Of a stretch of 64,000 nt of DNA, positions 20,542 to 29,486 are shown piece after piece. The notes under the pieces were generated by a model. The model did not search any database, was not told the origin of the DNA, and saw only the letters and a program-made list of their open reading frames with translations. The stretch is from Halorubrum ruber (lineage in GTDB: Archaea; Halobacteriota; Halobacteria; Halobacteriales; Haloferacaceae), in the NCBI RefSeq assembly GCF_018228765.1, contig NZ_CP073695.1, positions 2,232,001-2,296,000 on the forward strand, in the 5' to 3' direction. The position numbers and the translations under genes were made by a program. Each line of letters begins with the position of its first letter. Positions within the stretch are counted from its first letter, which is position 1.

Positions 20542-21672
20542 GCGGTCGACCGCCTCGCGGAGGCGCTCCTCGCTCGCGGCGTAGGAGATCCGCGCGAAGC
20601 CGTCCGCGTTGAACGCGCTGCCGGGGACGCAGGCGACCGACGCCTCCTCGATGGCGCGCTCGCACCACGCCTGGTCGTCGTCGTCGACCGGGATCATCAT
20701 GTAGAAGGCGCCGTCGCCGACGTCGACATCGACGCCGTGTTCGTCGAACAGGTCGACGAGGAGGTCGCGGCGGGACTCGAACGCGTCGCGCATCTCCTCG
20801 ACCGACTCCTCGGTGTTTTCGAGGGCCTCGATCCCCGCGCGCTGGACGAAGTTCGTCGCACAGGAGACGGAGTGGGAGTGGAGCTTCCCCGCCTCGCCGA
20901 CGAACTCCTCGGTCGCGTGGAGGTAGCCGAGCCGCCAGCCGGTCATCGAGTACGCCTTCGAGAAGCCGTTAATCGTGACGGTGCGGTCCGCCATCCCGTC
21001 GAGGCTCGCGAGCGAGGTCGGCTCGACGCCGTACGTGATGCGTTCGTAGATCTCATCGGAGATGACGGCGACGTCGTGCTCCACGGCGAGGTCGCGGACG
21101 CCCTCTAAGGCGGCCTCGGAGAAGACGGCGCCCGTGGGGTTCGACGGGGAGTTGACGACGAGCAGCGCGGTGTCGTCCGAGATCGTCTCCGCGAGCTCGT
21201 CGAGCGCGGGCTCTAACTGGAAGCCGTGCGGCGCGAGGTCGACGCGCGAGAGGTCGGCGCCGGCGAGCTTCGCCATCGCCTCGTAGGAGACCCACGCCGG
21301 GTCCAGCAGGACGACTTCGTCGCCGTCGTCGATCAGCGTCTGGAACGTCTCGTACAGCGCCTGCTTGCCGCCGGGGGTGACGATCACCTCGTCGGCGTCG
21401 GCGTCGACGCCGTTGCCGCGCAGTTTCTCCGCGATCGCTTCCTTGAGTTCGGGCACGCCGTTCGAGGAGGTGTACCCCGTGTGTCCGGCGTCGAGGGCGT
21501 CTTTGCCGGCCTCGACGACGTTCTCCGGGGTGTCGAAGTCGGGCTCGCCGACCGAGAGGTCGACGATGTCCGCGCCCTCCGCCTCCTTCTCCGCCGCGAG
21601 GTTCGATATCGCCAGCGTCGCGCTGGGCTCTACGCGTCCGATCCGCTCCGAGAAGTCGTATGCGTCGCTCAT
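20518..21672 (-). CDS. PLP-dependent aminotransferase class I (aspartate aminotransferase-like)
   Basis: The 384-residue protein is a fold-type I aminotransferase. VGEPDFDTPE, NSPSNPTGAVFS and the PLP-lysine motif NGFSKAYSMTGWRLGYL (around residue 235) are all present, and the arginine that binds the substrate carboxylate is expected near FARISYAAS. It probably transfers amino groups between aspartate or related amino acids and 2-oxoglutarate. It lies 29 nt downstream of ribH on the same strand, so they are likely co-transcribed. Confidence 0.92.
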   Translation of the reverse strand: MSDAYDFSERIGRVEPSATLAISNLAAEKEAEGADIVDLSVGEPDFDTPENVVEAGKDALDAGHTGYTSSNGVPELKEAIAEKLRGNGVDADADEVIVTPGGKQALYETFQTLIDDGDEVVLLDPAWVSYEAMAKLAGADLSRVDLAPHGFQLEPALDELAETISDDTALLVVNSPSNPTGAVFSEAALEGVRDLAVEHDVAVISDEIYERITYGVEPTSLASLDGMADRTVTINGFSKAYSMTGWRLGYLHATEEFVGEAGKLHSHSVSCATNFVQRAGIEALENTEESVEEMRDAFESRRDLLVDLFDEHGVDVDVGDGAFYMMIPVDDDDQAWCERAIEEASVACVPGSAFNADGFARISYAASEERLREAVDRLVANDLL

Positions 21673-21701
21673 GTGTGGTGTGTGTGGTCGGCTCGTGTCT
21701 G

Positions 21702-22106
21702 TCAGTCGAGTTCCTCGGCGAGGTCGATCGCGGCCGCGGCCGCGTCCGCGCCCTTGTCGATCCGCTCGCGCGCCTCCGCGCCGGACATCCCGGGGCCGCT
21801 CACGCCGAAGGTGACCGGGGTGTCCCGGTCGAGGCTCACCTGCGTGAGCTTCTCGGCGGTCGCGTTCGCGATGACGCGGTCGTGGTCGGTGTCGCCGGTG
21901 ACGATGGCGCCGACGACCGCGACGGCGTCGACGTCGTCTCGGCGCGCCAGCCGGTCGGCGGCCAGCGGGCTGTCGTACGCGCCCGGCACGCTCAGTTCGT
22001 CGACAACGACGGCGTCGCGGTCGGCGGCCGCCTCACGGGCGGCCTCGGCCATCGGCTCCGTGACGGAGTCGTTGAACCGCGCCACCACCAGTCCCAGCGA
22101 GACCAT
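21702..22106 (-). CDS. ribH: 6,7-dimethyl-8-ribityllumazine synthase
   Basis: The 134-residue protein matches lumazine synthase: GLVVARFNDSVTEPM at the N-terminus, VPGAYDSPLAADRL, and VVGAIVTGDTDHDRVI, which holds the catalytic-type His near DTDHDR. It condenses the ribityl-pyrimidine with dihydroxybutanone phosphate in riboflavin synthesis. Length fits archaeal RibH. The gene is followed by the aminotransferase and preceded by repeat copy 3. Confidence 0.93.
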   Translation of the reverse strand: MVSLGLVVARFNDSVTEPMAEAAREAAADRDAVVVDELSVPGAYDSPLAADRLARRDDVDAVAVVGAIVTGDTDHDRVIANATAEKLTQVSLDRDTPVTFGVSGPGMSGAEARERIDKGADAAAAAIDLAEELD

Positions 22107-22219
22107 ACCGGACCTGACGCGGGAGGCGGCAAAGGTCTACCGTTCGACCGCAGGGTTGCCGGGCGAACGCGTTCGGAGACTGGAGCTGGTTGGGCGGACG
22201 ATCGCTTATAAATGGACCG

Positions 22220-22470
22220 CGGTGGCGCGTGCCTGCGAGCGGCCTGACGGCCGCTCGCAGGCACGCGCGAGGGGCGCGGTGAGTGAGGGACGACCGCAGG
22301 GAGTCCCGAACGAACCGCGAGGCTGGGGAGGTGTGAGGCTGCGGTGCGGTAGCGGTCGGGGGGGACTCAAAGGGGCAGTCGGCGAGGCGGGCGCAGGCGA
22401 CGCAAGGACCACAGGGAGCGAGCAGCGCGAGCGACCGAGGACCGCAGCGAGCGTGCGGCCGCCTCGCCGA
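22220..22470 (+). repeat. Structured interspersed repeat, copy 3
   Basis: It begins exactly 14 nt after a TTATAAAT box (22206), as in copy 1. Hairpin 1 is a near-perfect 20-bp stem of 22224-22243 region with 22248-22267 around TGAC. The second domain is the alternative type, with CGCGGT/ACCGCG enclosing GGGAC/GTCCC. The long stem pairs 22376-22395 with 22454-22473 with one mismatch. It lies in the 485-nt gap between ribH and msrA, which has no gene. Confidence 0.85.
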
Positions 22471-22527
22471 CTGGGGCTTTGGAGGTCTCCGTCGTCGATC
22501 CAGTACCGACGGCTCATAAACAGTCGA
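22471..22527 (+). repeat. Single 57-nt unit after copy 3
   Basis: It starts CTGGGGCTTTGGAGG and carries TCATAAAC 43 nt later, the same offset as in the other arrays. The remaining sequence to the msrA start (22528-22591) holds an AT-rich promoter, GATTAATACG, about 27 nt before ATG. Confidence 0.75.
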
Positions 22528-22591
22528 ACAAGTCAACGCTCACGTCTCGTGCCACGCGTGATTAATACGTCTGCGACGCCAACACGCCTCT

Positions 22592-23131
22592 ATGACAGAC
22601 ACCGAGACCGCGACGGTCGGCGGCGGCTGCTTCTGGTGCGTCGAGGCGGCGTTCAAGGAGCTCGACGGCGTCGAGAGCGTCACCTCCGGCTACGCCGGCG
22701 GCCACGCCGACGACCCCACCTACCGCGAGGTGTGTTCCGGCAACACCGGCCACGCGGAGGTCGTTCAGGTCGAGTACGACCCCGGCGCCCTCTCCTACGA
22801 GGACATCCTGGAGATCTTCTTCACCGTCCACGACCCGACGCAGCTGAACCGGCAGGGCCCGGACGTGGGGAGCCAGTACCGGTCGATCGTACTCTACCAC
22901 GACGACGAGCAGCGGCAGGTCGTAGAGAACTACGTCGTGGCGCTCGACGAGGAGGGCGGCTACGACGACGATGTCGTCACGGAGATCGAGCCGCTGGAGA
23001 CGTTCTACCGCGCCGAGGAGAAACACCAGGACTACTTCGAAAAGAACCCGGCCGACGCCTACTGTACGATGCACGCCCAGCCCAAGGTGGAGAAGGTCCG
23101 CGAGCGCTTCCGCGAGAAGGTCAAAGCGTAA
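22592..23131 (+). CDS. msrA: Peptide methionine sulfoxide reductase A
   Basis: The 179-residue protein has the catalytic motif GGCFWCVEAAF at residues 11-21 (catalytic Cys13, with Cys16 in place of the more common Gly). It also has SGYAGGHADDPTY, VFHDPT-like TVHDPTQLNRQGPDVGSQYRS and a C-terminal YCTMHAQPKV with a possible recycling Cys. It reduces S-methionine sulfoxide with thioredoxin-type donors. The gene is bracketed by two inverted copies of the structured repeat, copy 3 upstream and copy 4 downstream. Confidence 0.96.
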   Translation: MTDTETATVGGGCFWCVEAAFKELDGVESVTSGYAGGHADDPTYREVCSGNTGHAEVVQVEYDPGALSYEDILEIFFTVHDPTQLNRQGPDVGSQYRSIVLYHDDEQRQVVENYVVALDEEGGYDDDVVTEIEPLETFYRAEEKHQDYFEKNPADAYCTMHAQPKVEKVRERFREKVKA

Positions 23132-23162
23132 GAATCGGCGGTGGATACTTCCGAATTCTCAG

Positions 23163-23276
23163 TCGCTCGCTTATAAATAATCGAATACGGATCGGCGGTG
23201 AACACCGCCGAAGCCCCAGTCGTTTGCTTATAAACACCTGACTGCGTCTCGACAGGGAACACCGCCGAAGCCCCAG
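23163..23276 (-). repeat. Two 57-nt direct repeats with TTATAAA boxes (tail of copy 4)
   Basis: Read on the minus strand, units start at 23276, 23219 and (degenerate) 23162, exactly 57 nt apart. TTATAAA boxes on the plus strand lie at 23228 and 23171, also 57 nt apart. The GGTGTTCACCGCCGATC core is well preserved. The array ends about 30 nt after the msrA stop codon. Confidence 0.85.
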
Positions 23277-23515
23277 TCGCGAGGGCGGCGCACGCTCGCT
23301 GCGCGCTTCGGTCGTTCGCTTCGCTCACTCCCTCCAGTGCTTACGTCGCCTGCGCCGCCCTCGCGACTGCCCCTTCGAGTCCCGCCCCGCACCGCCCCGC
23401 ACCTCTCACCTCCCCAGCCTCGTCGATGGTCCTCCGCTTCGCTCCGGACCATCGACTCCCTCGCGCGCGCTCCTCGCGGCCGCCGAAGGCGGCCACTCGG
23501 AGGCACGCGCCACCG
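23277..23515 (-). repeat. Structured interspersed repeat, copy 4 (inverted)
   Basis: The minus-strand copy has hairpin 1 closing with a GGCCGCC-TTCG-GGCGGCC type tetraloop, a TCGATGGTCC/GGACCATCGA hairpin, and a perfect 19-bp stem between 23351-23369 and 23274-23292. Here the helix extension is CGAAG/CTTCG where other copies have CAAAG/CTTTG, a compensatory change. With its tail it fills the gap 23132-23620 between msrA and the phosphoesterase. Confidence 0.85.
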
Positions 23516-23620
23516 CGGACCCATATTTAAATCTCTCGCGAAGCCCCCACGACCCGGTCAGCCGTCCAACGAATCCTCTCGCCACAATCTATTCCCTCCC
23601 GCCGGTCGAACAATCACCCG

Positions 23621-24301
23621 ATGAAGATCGGCCTCATCTCGGACATCCACGCGAATCTCCCCGCGCTGGAGACGGTGCTCGACGACATGCCCGCAGTCGA
23701 CCGGATCTACTGCGCCGGCGACGTGGTCGGCTACAACCCCTGGCCCGCCGAGTGCGTCGAGCGCGTGCGCGACGTCGCGGCCGCGACGGTGCGCGGGAAC
23801 CACGACCGCACCGTCGAGACCCCGGAGCGCTACGGCGCCAACCGGATGGCCGAGGCGGGCCTCGAACACGCGAAGGCGTCCCTCTCGGCCGACCAGCGCG
23901 AGTGGATCGGCGGCCTCCCGCGCGCGGAGACGTTCGCCGGCGACCGGTACCTGCTCGTCCACTCGCACCCCGCGGCCGAGCGCGAGGACGCCTACGTCTA
24001 CCCGGAGGAGTTCCCCAACCTCGACCGCCACATGGGCGAGTACGACGGTATCGTCCTCGGCCACACCCACGTTCAGGGACTCCGGGGGGTGGCCGGCGGA
24101 TTCGTGCTCAATCCGGGCAGCGTCGGCCAGCCGCGCGACGGCGACCCGCGGGCCGGCTACGCAGTCCTCGACACGACCGCCGACGGGACCGACGCGGTCG
24201 AGACCCACCGCGTGGCGTACGACGTCGACCGCGTCGCCGAGGCGGTCCGCGAAGCGGATCTCCCCGAGACGACCGCGGAGCGCCTCTACGAGGGGAAGTA
24301 G
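23621..24301 (+). CDS. Metallophosphoesterase (YfcE/DR1281-type)
   Basis: The 226-residue protein carries all calcineurin-like phosphoesterase blocks in order: GLISDIHANLPALE (D-x-H), CAGDVVGYNPWP (GD), VRGNHDRTV (GNHD/E), LLVHSHP and LGHTHVQGL (GHTH). The second-metal ligands are present, so it should be active as a two-metal phosphodiesterase or phosphatase. The substrate is not evident. It is convergent with the S9 peptidase gene, whose stop lies 2 nt away. Confidence 0.94.
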   Translation: MKIGLISDIHANLPALETVLDDMPAVDRIYCAGDVVGYNPWPAECVERVRDVAAATVRGNHDRTVETPERYGANRMAEAGLEHAKASLSADQREWIGGLPRAETFAGDRYLLVHSHPAAEREDAYVYPEEFPNLDRHMGEYDGIVLGHTHVQGLRGVAGGFVLNPGSVGQPRDGDPRAGYAVLDTTADGTDAVETHRVAYDVDRVAEAVREADLPETTAERLYEGK

Positions 24302-24302
24302 G

Positions 24303-26524
24303 TCAGTCGTCGTCGAGGGCGTCGTCCTCGTCGGAGTCGACGCCGCCGCCTCCGACCTCCACGCCCAACTGCTCGTAGAGGAACGCCCACGAGTCCGTCT
24401 GCTCGTCGACGATCATCGACGCAGGCTTGCCGACGCCGTGGCCGGTCTCGCCCTTGGTCCGCAGCAGGAACGGCCCGCCCGCGGCCTCGTTCTGGAGTTG
24501 CGCGGTCATCTTCCGGGCGTGCGAGGGGTGGACGCGCGTGTCGCTCGCGGCCGTGGTGAAGTAGACTGGCGGGTAGGTCGCCTCGGGGTCGACGTTGTGG
24601 TACGGGGAGTACGCGCGGAGGTACTCGAACGCCTCCGGGTCCTCCGGGTGGCCGTACTCGGTCGTCCACGACTCGCCGAGCAGGAACCGGTGGAACCGGA
24701 GCATGTCGAGCAGGGGGACCGCGCACTGCGCGGCCGCCCACAGGTCCGGGCGCTGGGTGACGACCGCGCCGACCGAGAGCCCCCCGTTCGACCCGCCGGC
24801 GACCGCGAGGTGGTCGGTGTCGGTGAGCCCCGACTCGCAGAGCGCCTCGCCCGCGGCAATGAAGTCGTCGAACGTGTGCTGCTTGTCGGCCAGCATGCCG
24901 GCCTCGTGCCACGGCTCGCCGTACTCGTACCCGCCGCGGGCGCACACCGCCGCGAACGCGCCGCCGTCGGCGAGGAACGGCAGCCGGAACCGGCCGAACG
25001 AGGGCGTGATGCTGTTGCGGAATCCGCCGTAGCCGTACAGCAGCGTCGGGCGCGGGCCATCGACGTTCACCTCCTCGCGGTAGCAGACGAAGACGGGCAC
25101 CTCGGCGCCGTCGGTCGAGTCGACGAAGCGCTGCTCGACGACGAGGTCGTCGGGGACCGAAATGTCGACCGAGTCGAGCTCCGTCGATGCGAGTTCCGGC
25201 GCGCCGTCCGACTCGTCCCCTCCGACTCCCGATCCGTCGTCGAGGTCGAGTCCGCGGACCGCCGGCGGGCGGTCGAAGCCGGTGACCCGAAGAACGCCTC
25301 CGGCGCGTCGCGGGCCCCGGAGACCCACGTGACGGAGCAGTACGACGGCAGCGACACGTCGCGCAGGTGCGTCCCGTCGCGGTCGTGGACCGAGAGCCGG
25401 GAGTGGGCGTCCCGCTGGCGGTGGACGATGAGGCGATCCGGGGTCGGCACGACCGACTGGATGATCCCCTCGCCGCCGGGGAGCACCTCGCGGCACTCCT
25501 CGAACGAGAGGTCGCCCTCGCGGAAGCGGTCGACGGAGCAGGCGAGCAGCCGCCGCCGCGGCGCGCCGTGGTCCGTCGAAATGAACGCCGTCCCGCCGTG
25601 GAACCGGACCGACGTCTCGGCGTCGGTATCGGTCAGGACGGGTCGGAGCTCCCCGTCGACGTGGACGTACCACTCGGTGCCGCCGACCATCTCGGAGAAG
25701 GCGACCGCGAGCAGCCCCGAGTCGAGGTCCACCGTCACCCGCGGCCAGACGTGCTGGTCGTCGTGTTCCAACAGAACTTCCTCATCGTCCGGGCCGTCCG
25801 CGAGCCGGAACCGGCGGATCTCCTTGTCCATCTGCGCGCCGTCGGCCGCGCCGCCGGTGGCGACGTAGACGAACCCGTCGCCGTCCGCCTCCCACGCGAG
25901 GCTCCCGGCGTTGACCCGGCCGCGCTCGGGGAGGACCGCGACCTCCTCGACGCCCGCACCGTAGCCCTCGGCCGTGTCGGAGTCGGACTCCCCCGCCTCG
26001 GAGCCCGAGTGCCCCTCGCTCGGGTCGGGCACCGAGAGCACCCGGACGTCGTAGTTCTCGTCGCCGCCCTCGGTGACGCCGACCGCGACGCGCTCGCCGT
26101 CGTGCGAGGGGACGTACCACGCCATCGACTTAGGCCGAGCGTCCTCGTCGCGGTTCGCCGCCCACGCGTTCGGGTCGACGAGGACGCGGTCCGCGCCGTC
26201 CGGGGCGTCGCGGGCGACGAGGCGAGCGTGGTCGGCGCCCGGCTCGCGGACCGTCGCGAAGTACCGCCCCTCGCGGACGGCGATCGGGCCGTAGTCGGCC
26301 ACCTCAACGAGGTCCTCGAAGCGGGGTCGGAGCCGGTCCCGCAGGTCGTCGTCGAGCGCCTCGTCGACGTGGGCGTTCTGCGCGTCGACCCACTCGCGGA
26401 CCGCCTCGTCGTCGCCTTCGAGCCACCGATACGGGTCCTCGACGTCGACTCCGTGGAGCGTCTCCGTGACGACCTCCCGCTTGGTCTCCGGCGGGGACGG
26501 GGCCGGAGCGGACTGGCGTGACAT
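24303..26524 (-). CDS. Prolyl oligopeptidase family (S9A) serine peptidase (frame broken once)
   Basis: The N-terminal beta-propeller part starts with DVEDPYRWLEGDDEAVREWV, typical of prolyl oligopeptidases. The C-terminal alpha/beta-hydrolase has the nucleophile elbow VAGGSNGGLSVGA, the conserved YGGFRNSITPSF and the histidine in GETGHGVGKP. It cleaves short peptides after proline in the cytosol. The two parts are in different frames. Adding one C to the CCC at about 25286-25288 joins APEAFFG to VTGFDRPPAVRGLDL, giving 740 residues, a normal size. Confidence 0.88.
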
Positions 26525-26626
26525 ACGTTCGCCTGTCGCCGGCGACGCAAAACGGCTGGGGTCGCGGCGGTCGAGGTCGGCGCCGAGATCGGCGCCGCAG
26601 TCACCCGGTGTACCGCGAGGCGAGGC

Positions 26627-27010
26627 TCACGGCCACAACCCCGCGATGAACAGGAGGTTCCGCGCGGCGACCGCCAGCGAGAGGGCGCCGACGCCGGCGC
26701 ACATCAGGGTCGCGACGAACCGGCGCGTGCCGCCGGCGACCGCGACCGGGAGCCCGATGACGGCCATGCCGACGACCTTCGTGAGGAGCATCCCGCCGAG
26801 GAGCCCGAACCGCGAGATGAACAGGCGACCGACGGGCGACCCCTCGACGTACTCGCTCCCTGTGAGGGCGACGTACGTCGTTCCCACGTCGGCCGCGATG
26901 CCGACGAGCAGGAGGCCGACGGCGAGGGCGAGACGGGAAGGCACTGACCGGGCGGACGCGACACGCAGACATAAATCTCCGGACACGCGGTCGGTCTCAT
27001 TTCGGAGCAA
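26627..27010 (-). CDS. Small membrane protein (DUF5658-like)
   Basis: The 127-residue protein has about four hydrophobic helices. The conserved segment DVGTTYVALTGSEYVEGSPVGR is typical of the DUF5658 family, where an aspartate in the first helix is followed by a NPV/SPV-type loop. The function is unknown. It is divergent from the flavoprotein gene at 27101, and the two share a 90-nt promoter region. Confidence 0.75.
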   Translation of the reverse strand: MLRNETDRVSGDLCLRVASARSVPSRLALAVGLLLVGIAADVGTTYVALTGSEYVEGSPVGRLFISRFGLLGGMLLTKVVGMAVIGLPVAVAGGTRRFVATLMCAGVGALSLAVAARNLLFIAGLWP

Positions 27011-27100
27011 CCGCGTCTCCGCGAGGGAAGGCGAAGACAGATCGCCGCGGCGTTCGGAGAGGCAGTAAATATAATATTCTCAACCTCACATGCGACAGAC

Positions 27101-28306
27101 ATGAGTGTGGAAGGGTACGATGCCGCCGTCCTCGGCGGGGCCGTTTCGGGGCTCGCAGCCGCTCACGGGCTCTCAGACGTCGACAAGGTGGATGAGGTCA
27201 CCGTGTTCGAGCGACAGGAGTACGACGAGAAGCGCGTCAACTGCGGCGAGGCGATCAACGACACGTCGCTGGTGCCGCTGGAGAAGACGCCGGAGAACGG
27301 GTTCGTCAACGACGTGGACGGGTTCCAGCTGCGCGTCCACTCCGGGCCGGACCGACCCCGGACCGAACCGCCGATCGGCACCGCCAACCTGTCCTGTGAG
27401 CCGGGGTACATCTGTGAGCGAGACATCGTGGAGCGGCGGTGGGCCGAGCGGCTCGCGGAGCGCGGCGTCACGTTCGAGACGGGGGCCTCGGTGACACCGA
27501 CGCGGTACCGAGAGATCGTCGACGAGTTCGACTACGTGATCGACGCCACCGGCCAGCCCGCGCTCTCGCTCAAGGCGCGCGGAGAGACCGAGTCGTACAC
27601 CGGCGACATGGTCGCGCTGAACGCGACCGTCGACGGCGACTTCAGCGGGTACGAGTCGTGGCCGCGGATCTTTTTCGAGGGGTACATCGGGTACGCGTGG
27701 TCGTTCCCCAAGTCGGACACGCGAGCCAACGTCGGGATCGGGTGGGCGGGCGACGAGCGCCCCGACGACTACATGGCCGCGCTGCGTGAGGCCGCCGAGC
27801 GGAACGGCTTCCCCGCCCCCGACCCGGACGACGTGAACATCTACACGATCCCTCGGGGACCGAGTCTCGACCCGAAGCAGGTGTACGACCCGAACGACAA
27901 CGTCTTTCGCGTCGGCGACGCGGCCGGCGTCGCGAACCGGTATCAGGGCGAGGGGATCTGTCAGGGGATCCGGTCCGCGTACCTGCTGTGCGACCTCATC
28001 GAGGAGGGGACTCCGGAGCGGTACCCGGACCGGCTCTACGACGCGATGAAGTCCGAATACCGGTTAGCGCGACTCATGCGGGGGGCGTGGGTGGAACACG
28101 AGGACCCAGACCTCTTAGCCGCGGTCGCCGAATCGCTGGAGGGGCTCTCGATAGAGGACGTCACGCGCTCCCCAGCGCGGGTGATTCGACGAGTGGCGAA
28201 ACGGCCGCTGGTCGCGTCCCGTCTGGTCTCCGACCGGGGAATGCTCGACCGGCTGTACAAGTCGTACACCGACCGCTGGGAGTACGGGACGACCGGCACG
28301 CAATGA
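27101..28306 (+). CDS. FAD-dependent oxidoreductase of the geranylgeranyl reductase type
   Basis: The 401-residue protein starts with a Rossmann FAD-binding motif, AAVLGGAVSGLAAAHGLS, then CEPGYICERDIVERRWAE and a second FAD motif FRVGDAAGVANRYQGEGI followed by the QGIRSAYLLCDLI helix. This order matches the geranylgeranyl reductase/digeranylgeranylglycerophospholipid reductase superfamily, which hydrogenates isoprenoid double bonds or acts as a halogenase-like flavoprotein. The substrate is unknown. TATA-like TAAATATAATATT lies about 27 nt upstream. The stop overlaps the next gene as ATGA, so both are co-translated. Confidence 0.85.
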   Translation: MSVEGYDAAVLGGAVSGLAAAHGLSDVDKVDEVTVFERQEYDEKRVNCGEAINDTSLVPLEKTPENGFVNDVDGFQLRVHSGPDRPRTEPPIGTANLSCEPGYICERDIVERRWAERLAERGVTFETGASVTPTRYREIVDEFDYVIDATGQPALSLKARGETESYTGDMVALNATVDGDFSGYESWPRIFFEGYIGYAWSFPKSDTRANVGIGWAGDERPDDYMAALREAAERNGFPAPDPDDVNIYTIPRGPSLDPKQVYDPNDNVFRVGDAAGVANRYQGEGICQGIRSAYLLCDLIEEGTPERYPDRLYDAMKSEYRLARLMRGAWVEHEDPDLLAAVAESLEGLSIEDVTRSPARVIRRVAKRPLVASRLVSDRGMLDRLYKSYTDRWEYGTTGTQ

Positions 28307-29376
28307 ACGTGCTGGAAGCGAGCGTCGACGAACTCGAGTTCAACTACGACTCTCACTGGGTTTCGAGACAGTGTAACGCCGGCCTCCCCATTTCCGGAGC
28401 GGGCCCCCTCCTGAGCGGGATGGTCAAGTTCGGGCTCGTCTGGGACCTGGTCTGGGGAGCGTACCTCCTGACGCGCTGGGAGTACCTGACGCCGAGCTTC
28501 GCGGTCACGTGGTCGCTCGCGCTCCTCTGGGTGAATCTCGCTCCGTTTTTCATCTGGATGTATGACCAGGTGGTCCTACCGGAGTTCTTCGACCGGTTCC
28601 GCGAGCTCAACACCGATCAGGAGCGGCTCACGGAAATCGCGAAGAAATACAACGGGTTTTTTGCGGAACCGCGCCCGCTCGCGTCGGTACTGTGGGGCGT
28701 GTTCGTCCTGGTGATCGCGTGGGCCGGGACCCCGATCCTCACGGAGATGGGGATGTCGGGCGGCGGCGAGCCGTTCCTCTGGCTGACGTACGTCTACGCG
28801 GCGTATATCGGCGTCGTCCTCGGCGGACCGGGGTTCGTCGGACCGCTGACGACGATCCTGATGATCCGCGAGATCGCCGGCCTGGACTTCGAGATACAGC
28901 CGCTCCATCCCGATCAGCTCGGCGGGCTGAGCAACGTCGGCTACTGCGCGATCCGGACGACGCTGCTCTACTCGACCGCGTCGCTCTTTTTCCCGCTCGG
29001 ATTCCAGCTGGCCGCGGGTTCCGGACGCGAGATCTGGATACTGGCCATTCTCGGGTTCTACGTCGTCACCGTCCTCGGGAGCTTCGTCTACCCGACGCTG
29101 AAAATCAACCGGAAGGCGGCGGAGCTCAGAGAGGAGATCCTCGACGGGCTCCGTCGGCGTTCCGACGCGGTCAACGCGGAGTTGGAGGCCGCCGAGGGCG
29201 ACGAGCAGCAGCGGATCCAGAAACAGCTCGAACTACAGCGGATTCGACGGAAGTACGACGACTACAACAACGTTCGCCTGTACCCGCTTCAGGTCGACAT
29301 CTTCGTCAGGCTCGCCGCGTCGGTGCTGTTGCCGATCATGATGCTGTTCCTCGAATTCTACCTCCTCGGGGCGTGA
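28303..29376 (+). CDS. Polytopic membrane protein paired with the flavoprotein, function unknown
   Basis: The 357-residue protein has about six membrane helices, in the pattern 2 + 2 + 1 + 1. A soluble loop follows helix 2 (about 90-120), and a charged coiled-coil-like segment precedes the last helix (about 265-325: AELREEILDGLRRRSDAV ... QLELQRIRRKYDDY). The segment EIQPLHPDQLGGLSNVGYCA is distinctive. No signal peptide or known domain is recognised. The ATGA overlap with the reductase-like gene implies a joint role, possibly in modifying a membrane lipid or quinone; that is inference only. Confidence 0.8.
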   Translation: MNVLEASVDELEFNYDSHWVSRQCNAGLPISGAGPLLSGMVKFGLVWDLVWGAYLLTRWEYLTPSFAVTWSLALLWVNLAPFFIWMYDQVVLPEFFDRFRELNTDQERLTEIAKKYNGFFAEPRPLASVLWGVFVLVIAWAGTPILTEMGMSGGGEPFLWLTYVYAAYIGVVLGGPGFVGPLTTILMIREIAGLDFEIQPLHPDQLGGLSNVGYCAIRTTLLYSTASLFFPLGFQLAAGSGREIWILAILGFYVVTVLGSFVYPTLKINRKAAELREEILDGLRRRSDAVNAELEAAEGDEQQRIQKQLELQRIRRKYDDYNNVRLYPLQVDIFVRLAASVLLPIMMLFLEFYLLGA

Positions 29377-29486
29377 ACGGGAACCGAGCCCGACGGTGAC
29401 CGCGGATTTGCGCGGGCGTTCGTGGCTGGTCGCCGGCCGCGCACACCACGGCTCCATTTAAACCGGCGCACCTCGTACTACGGATA

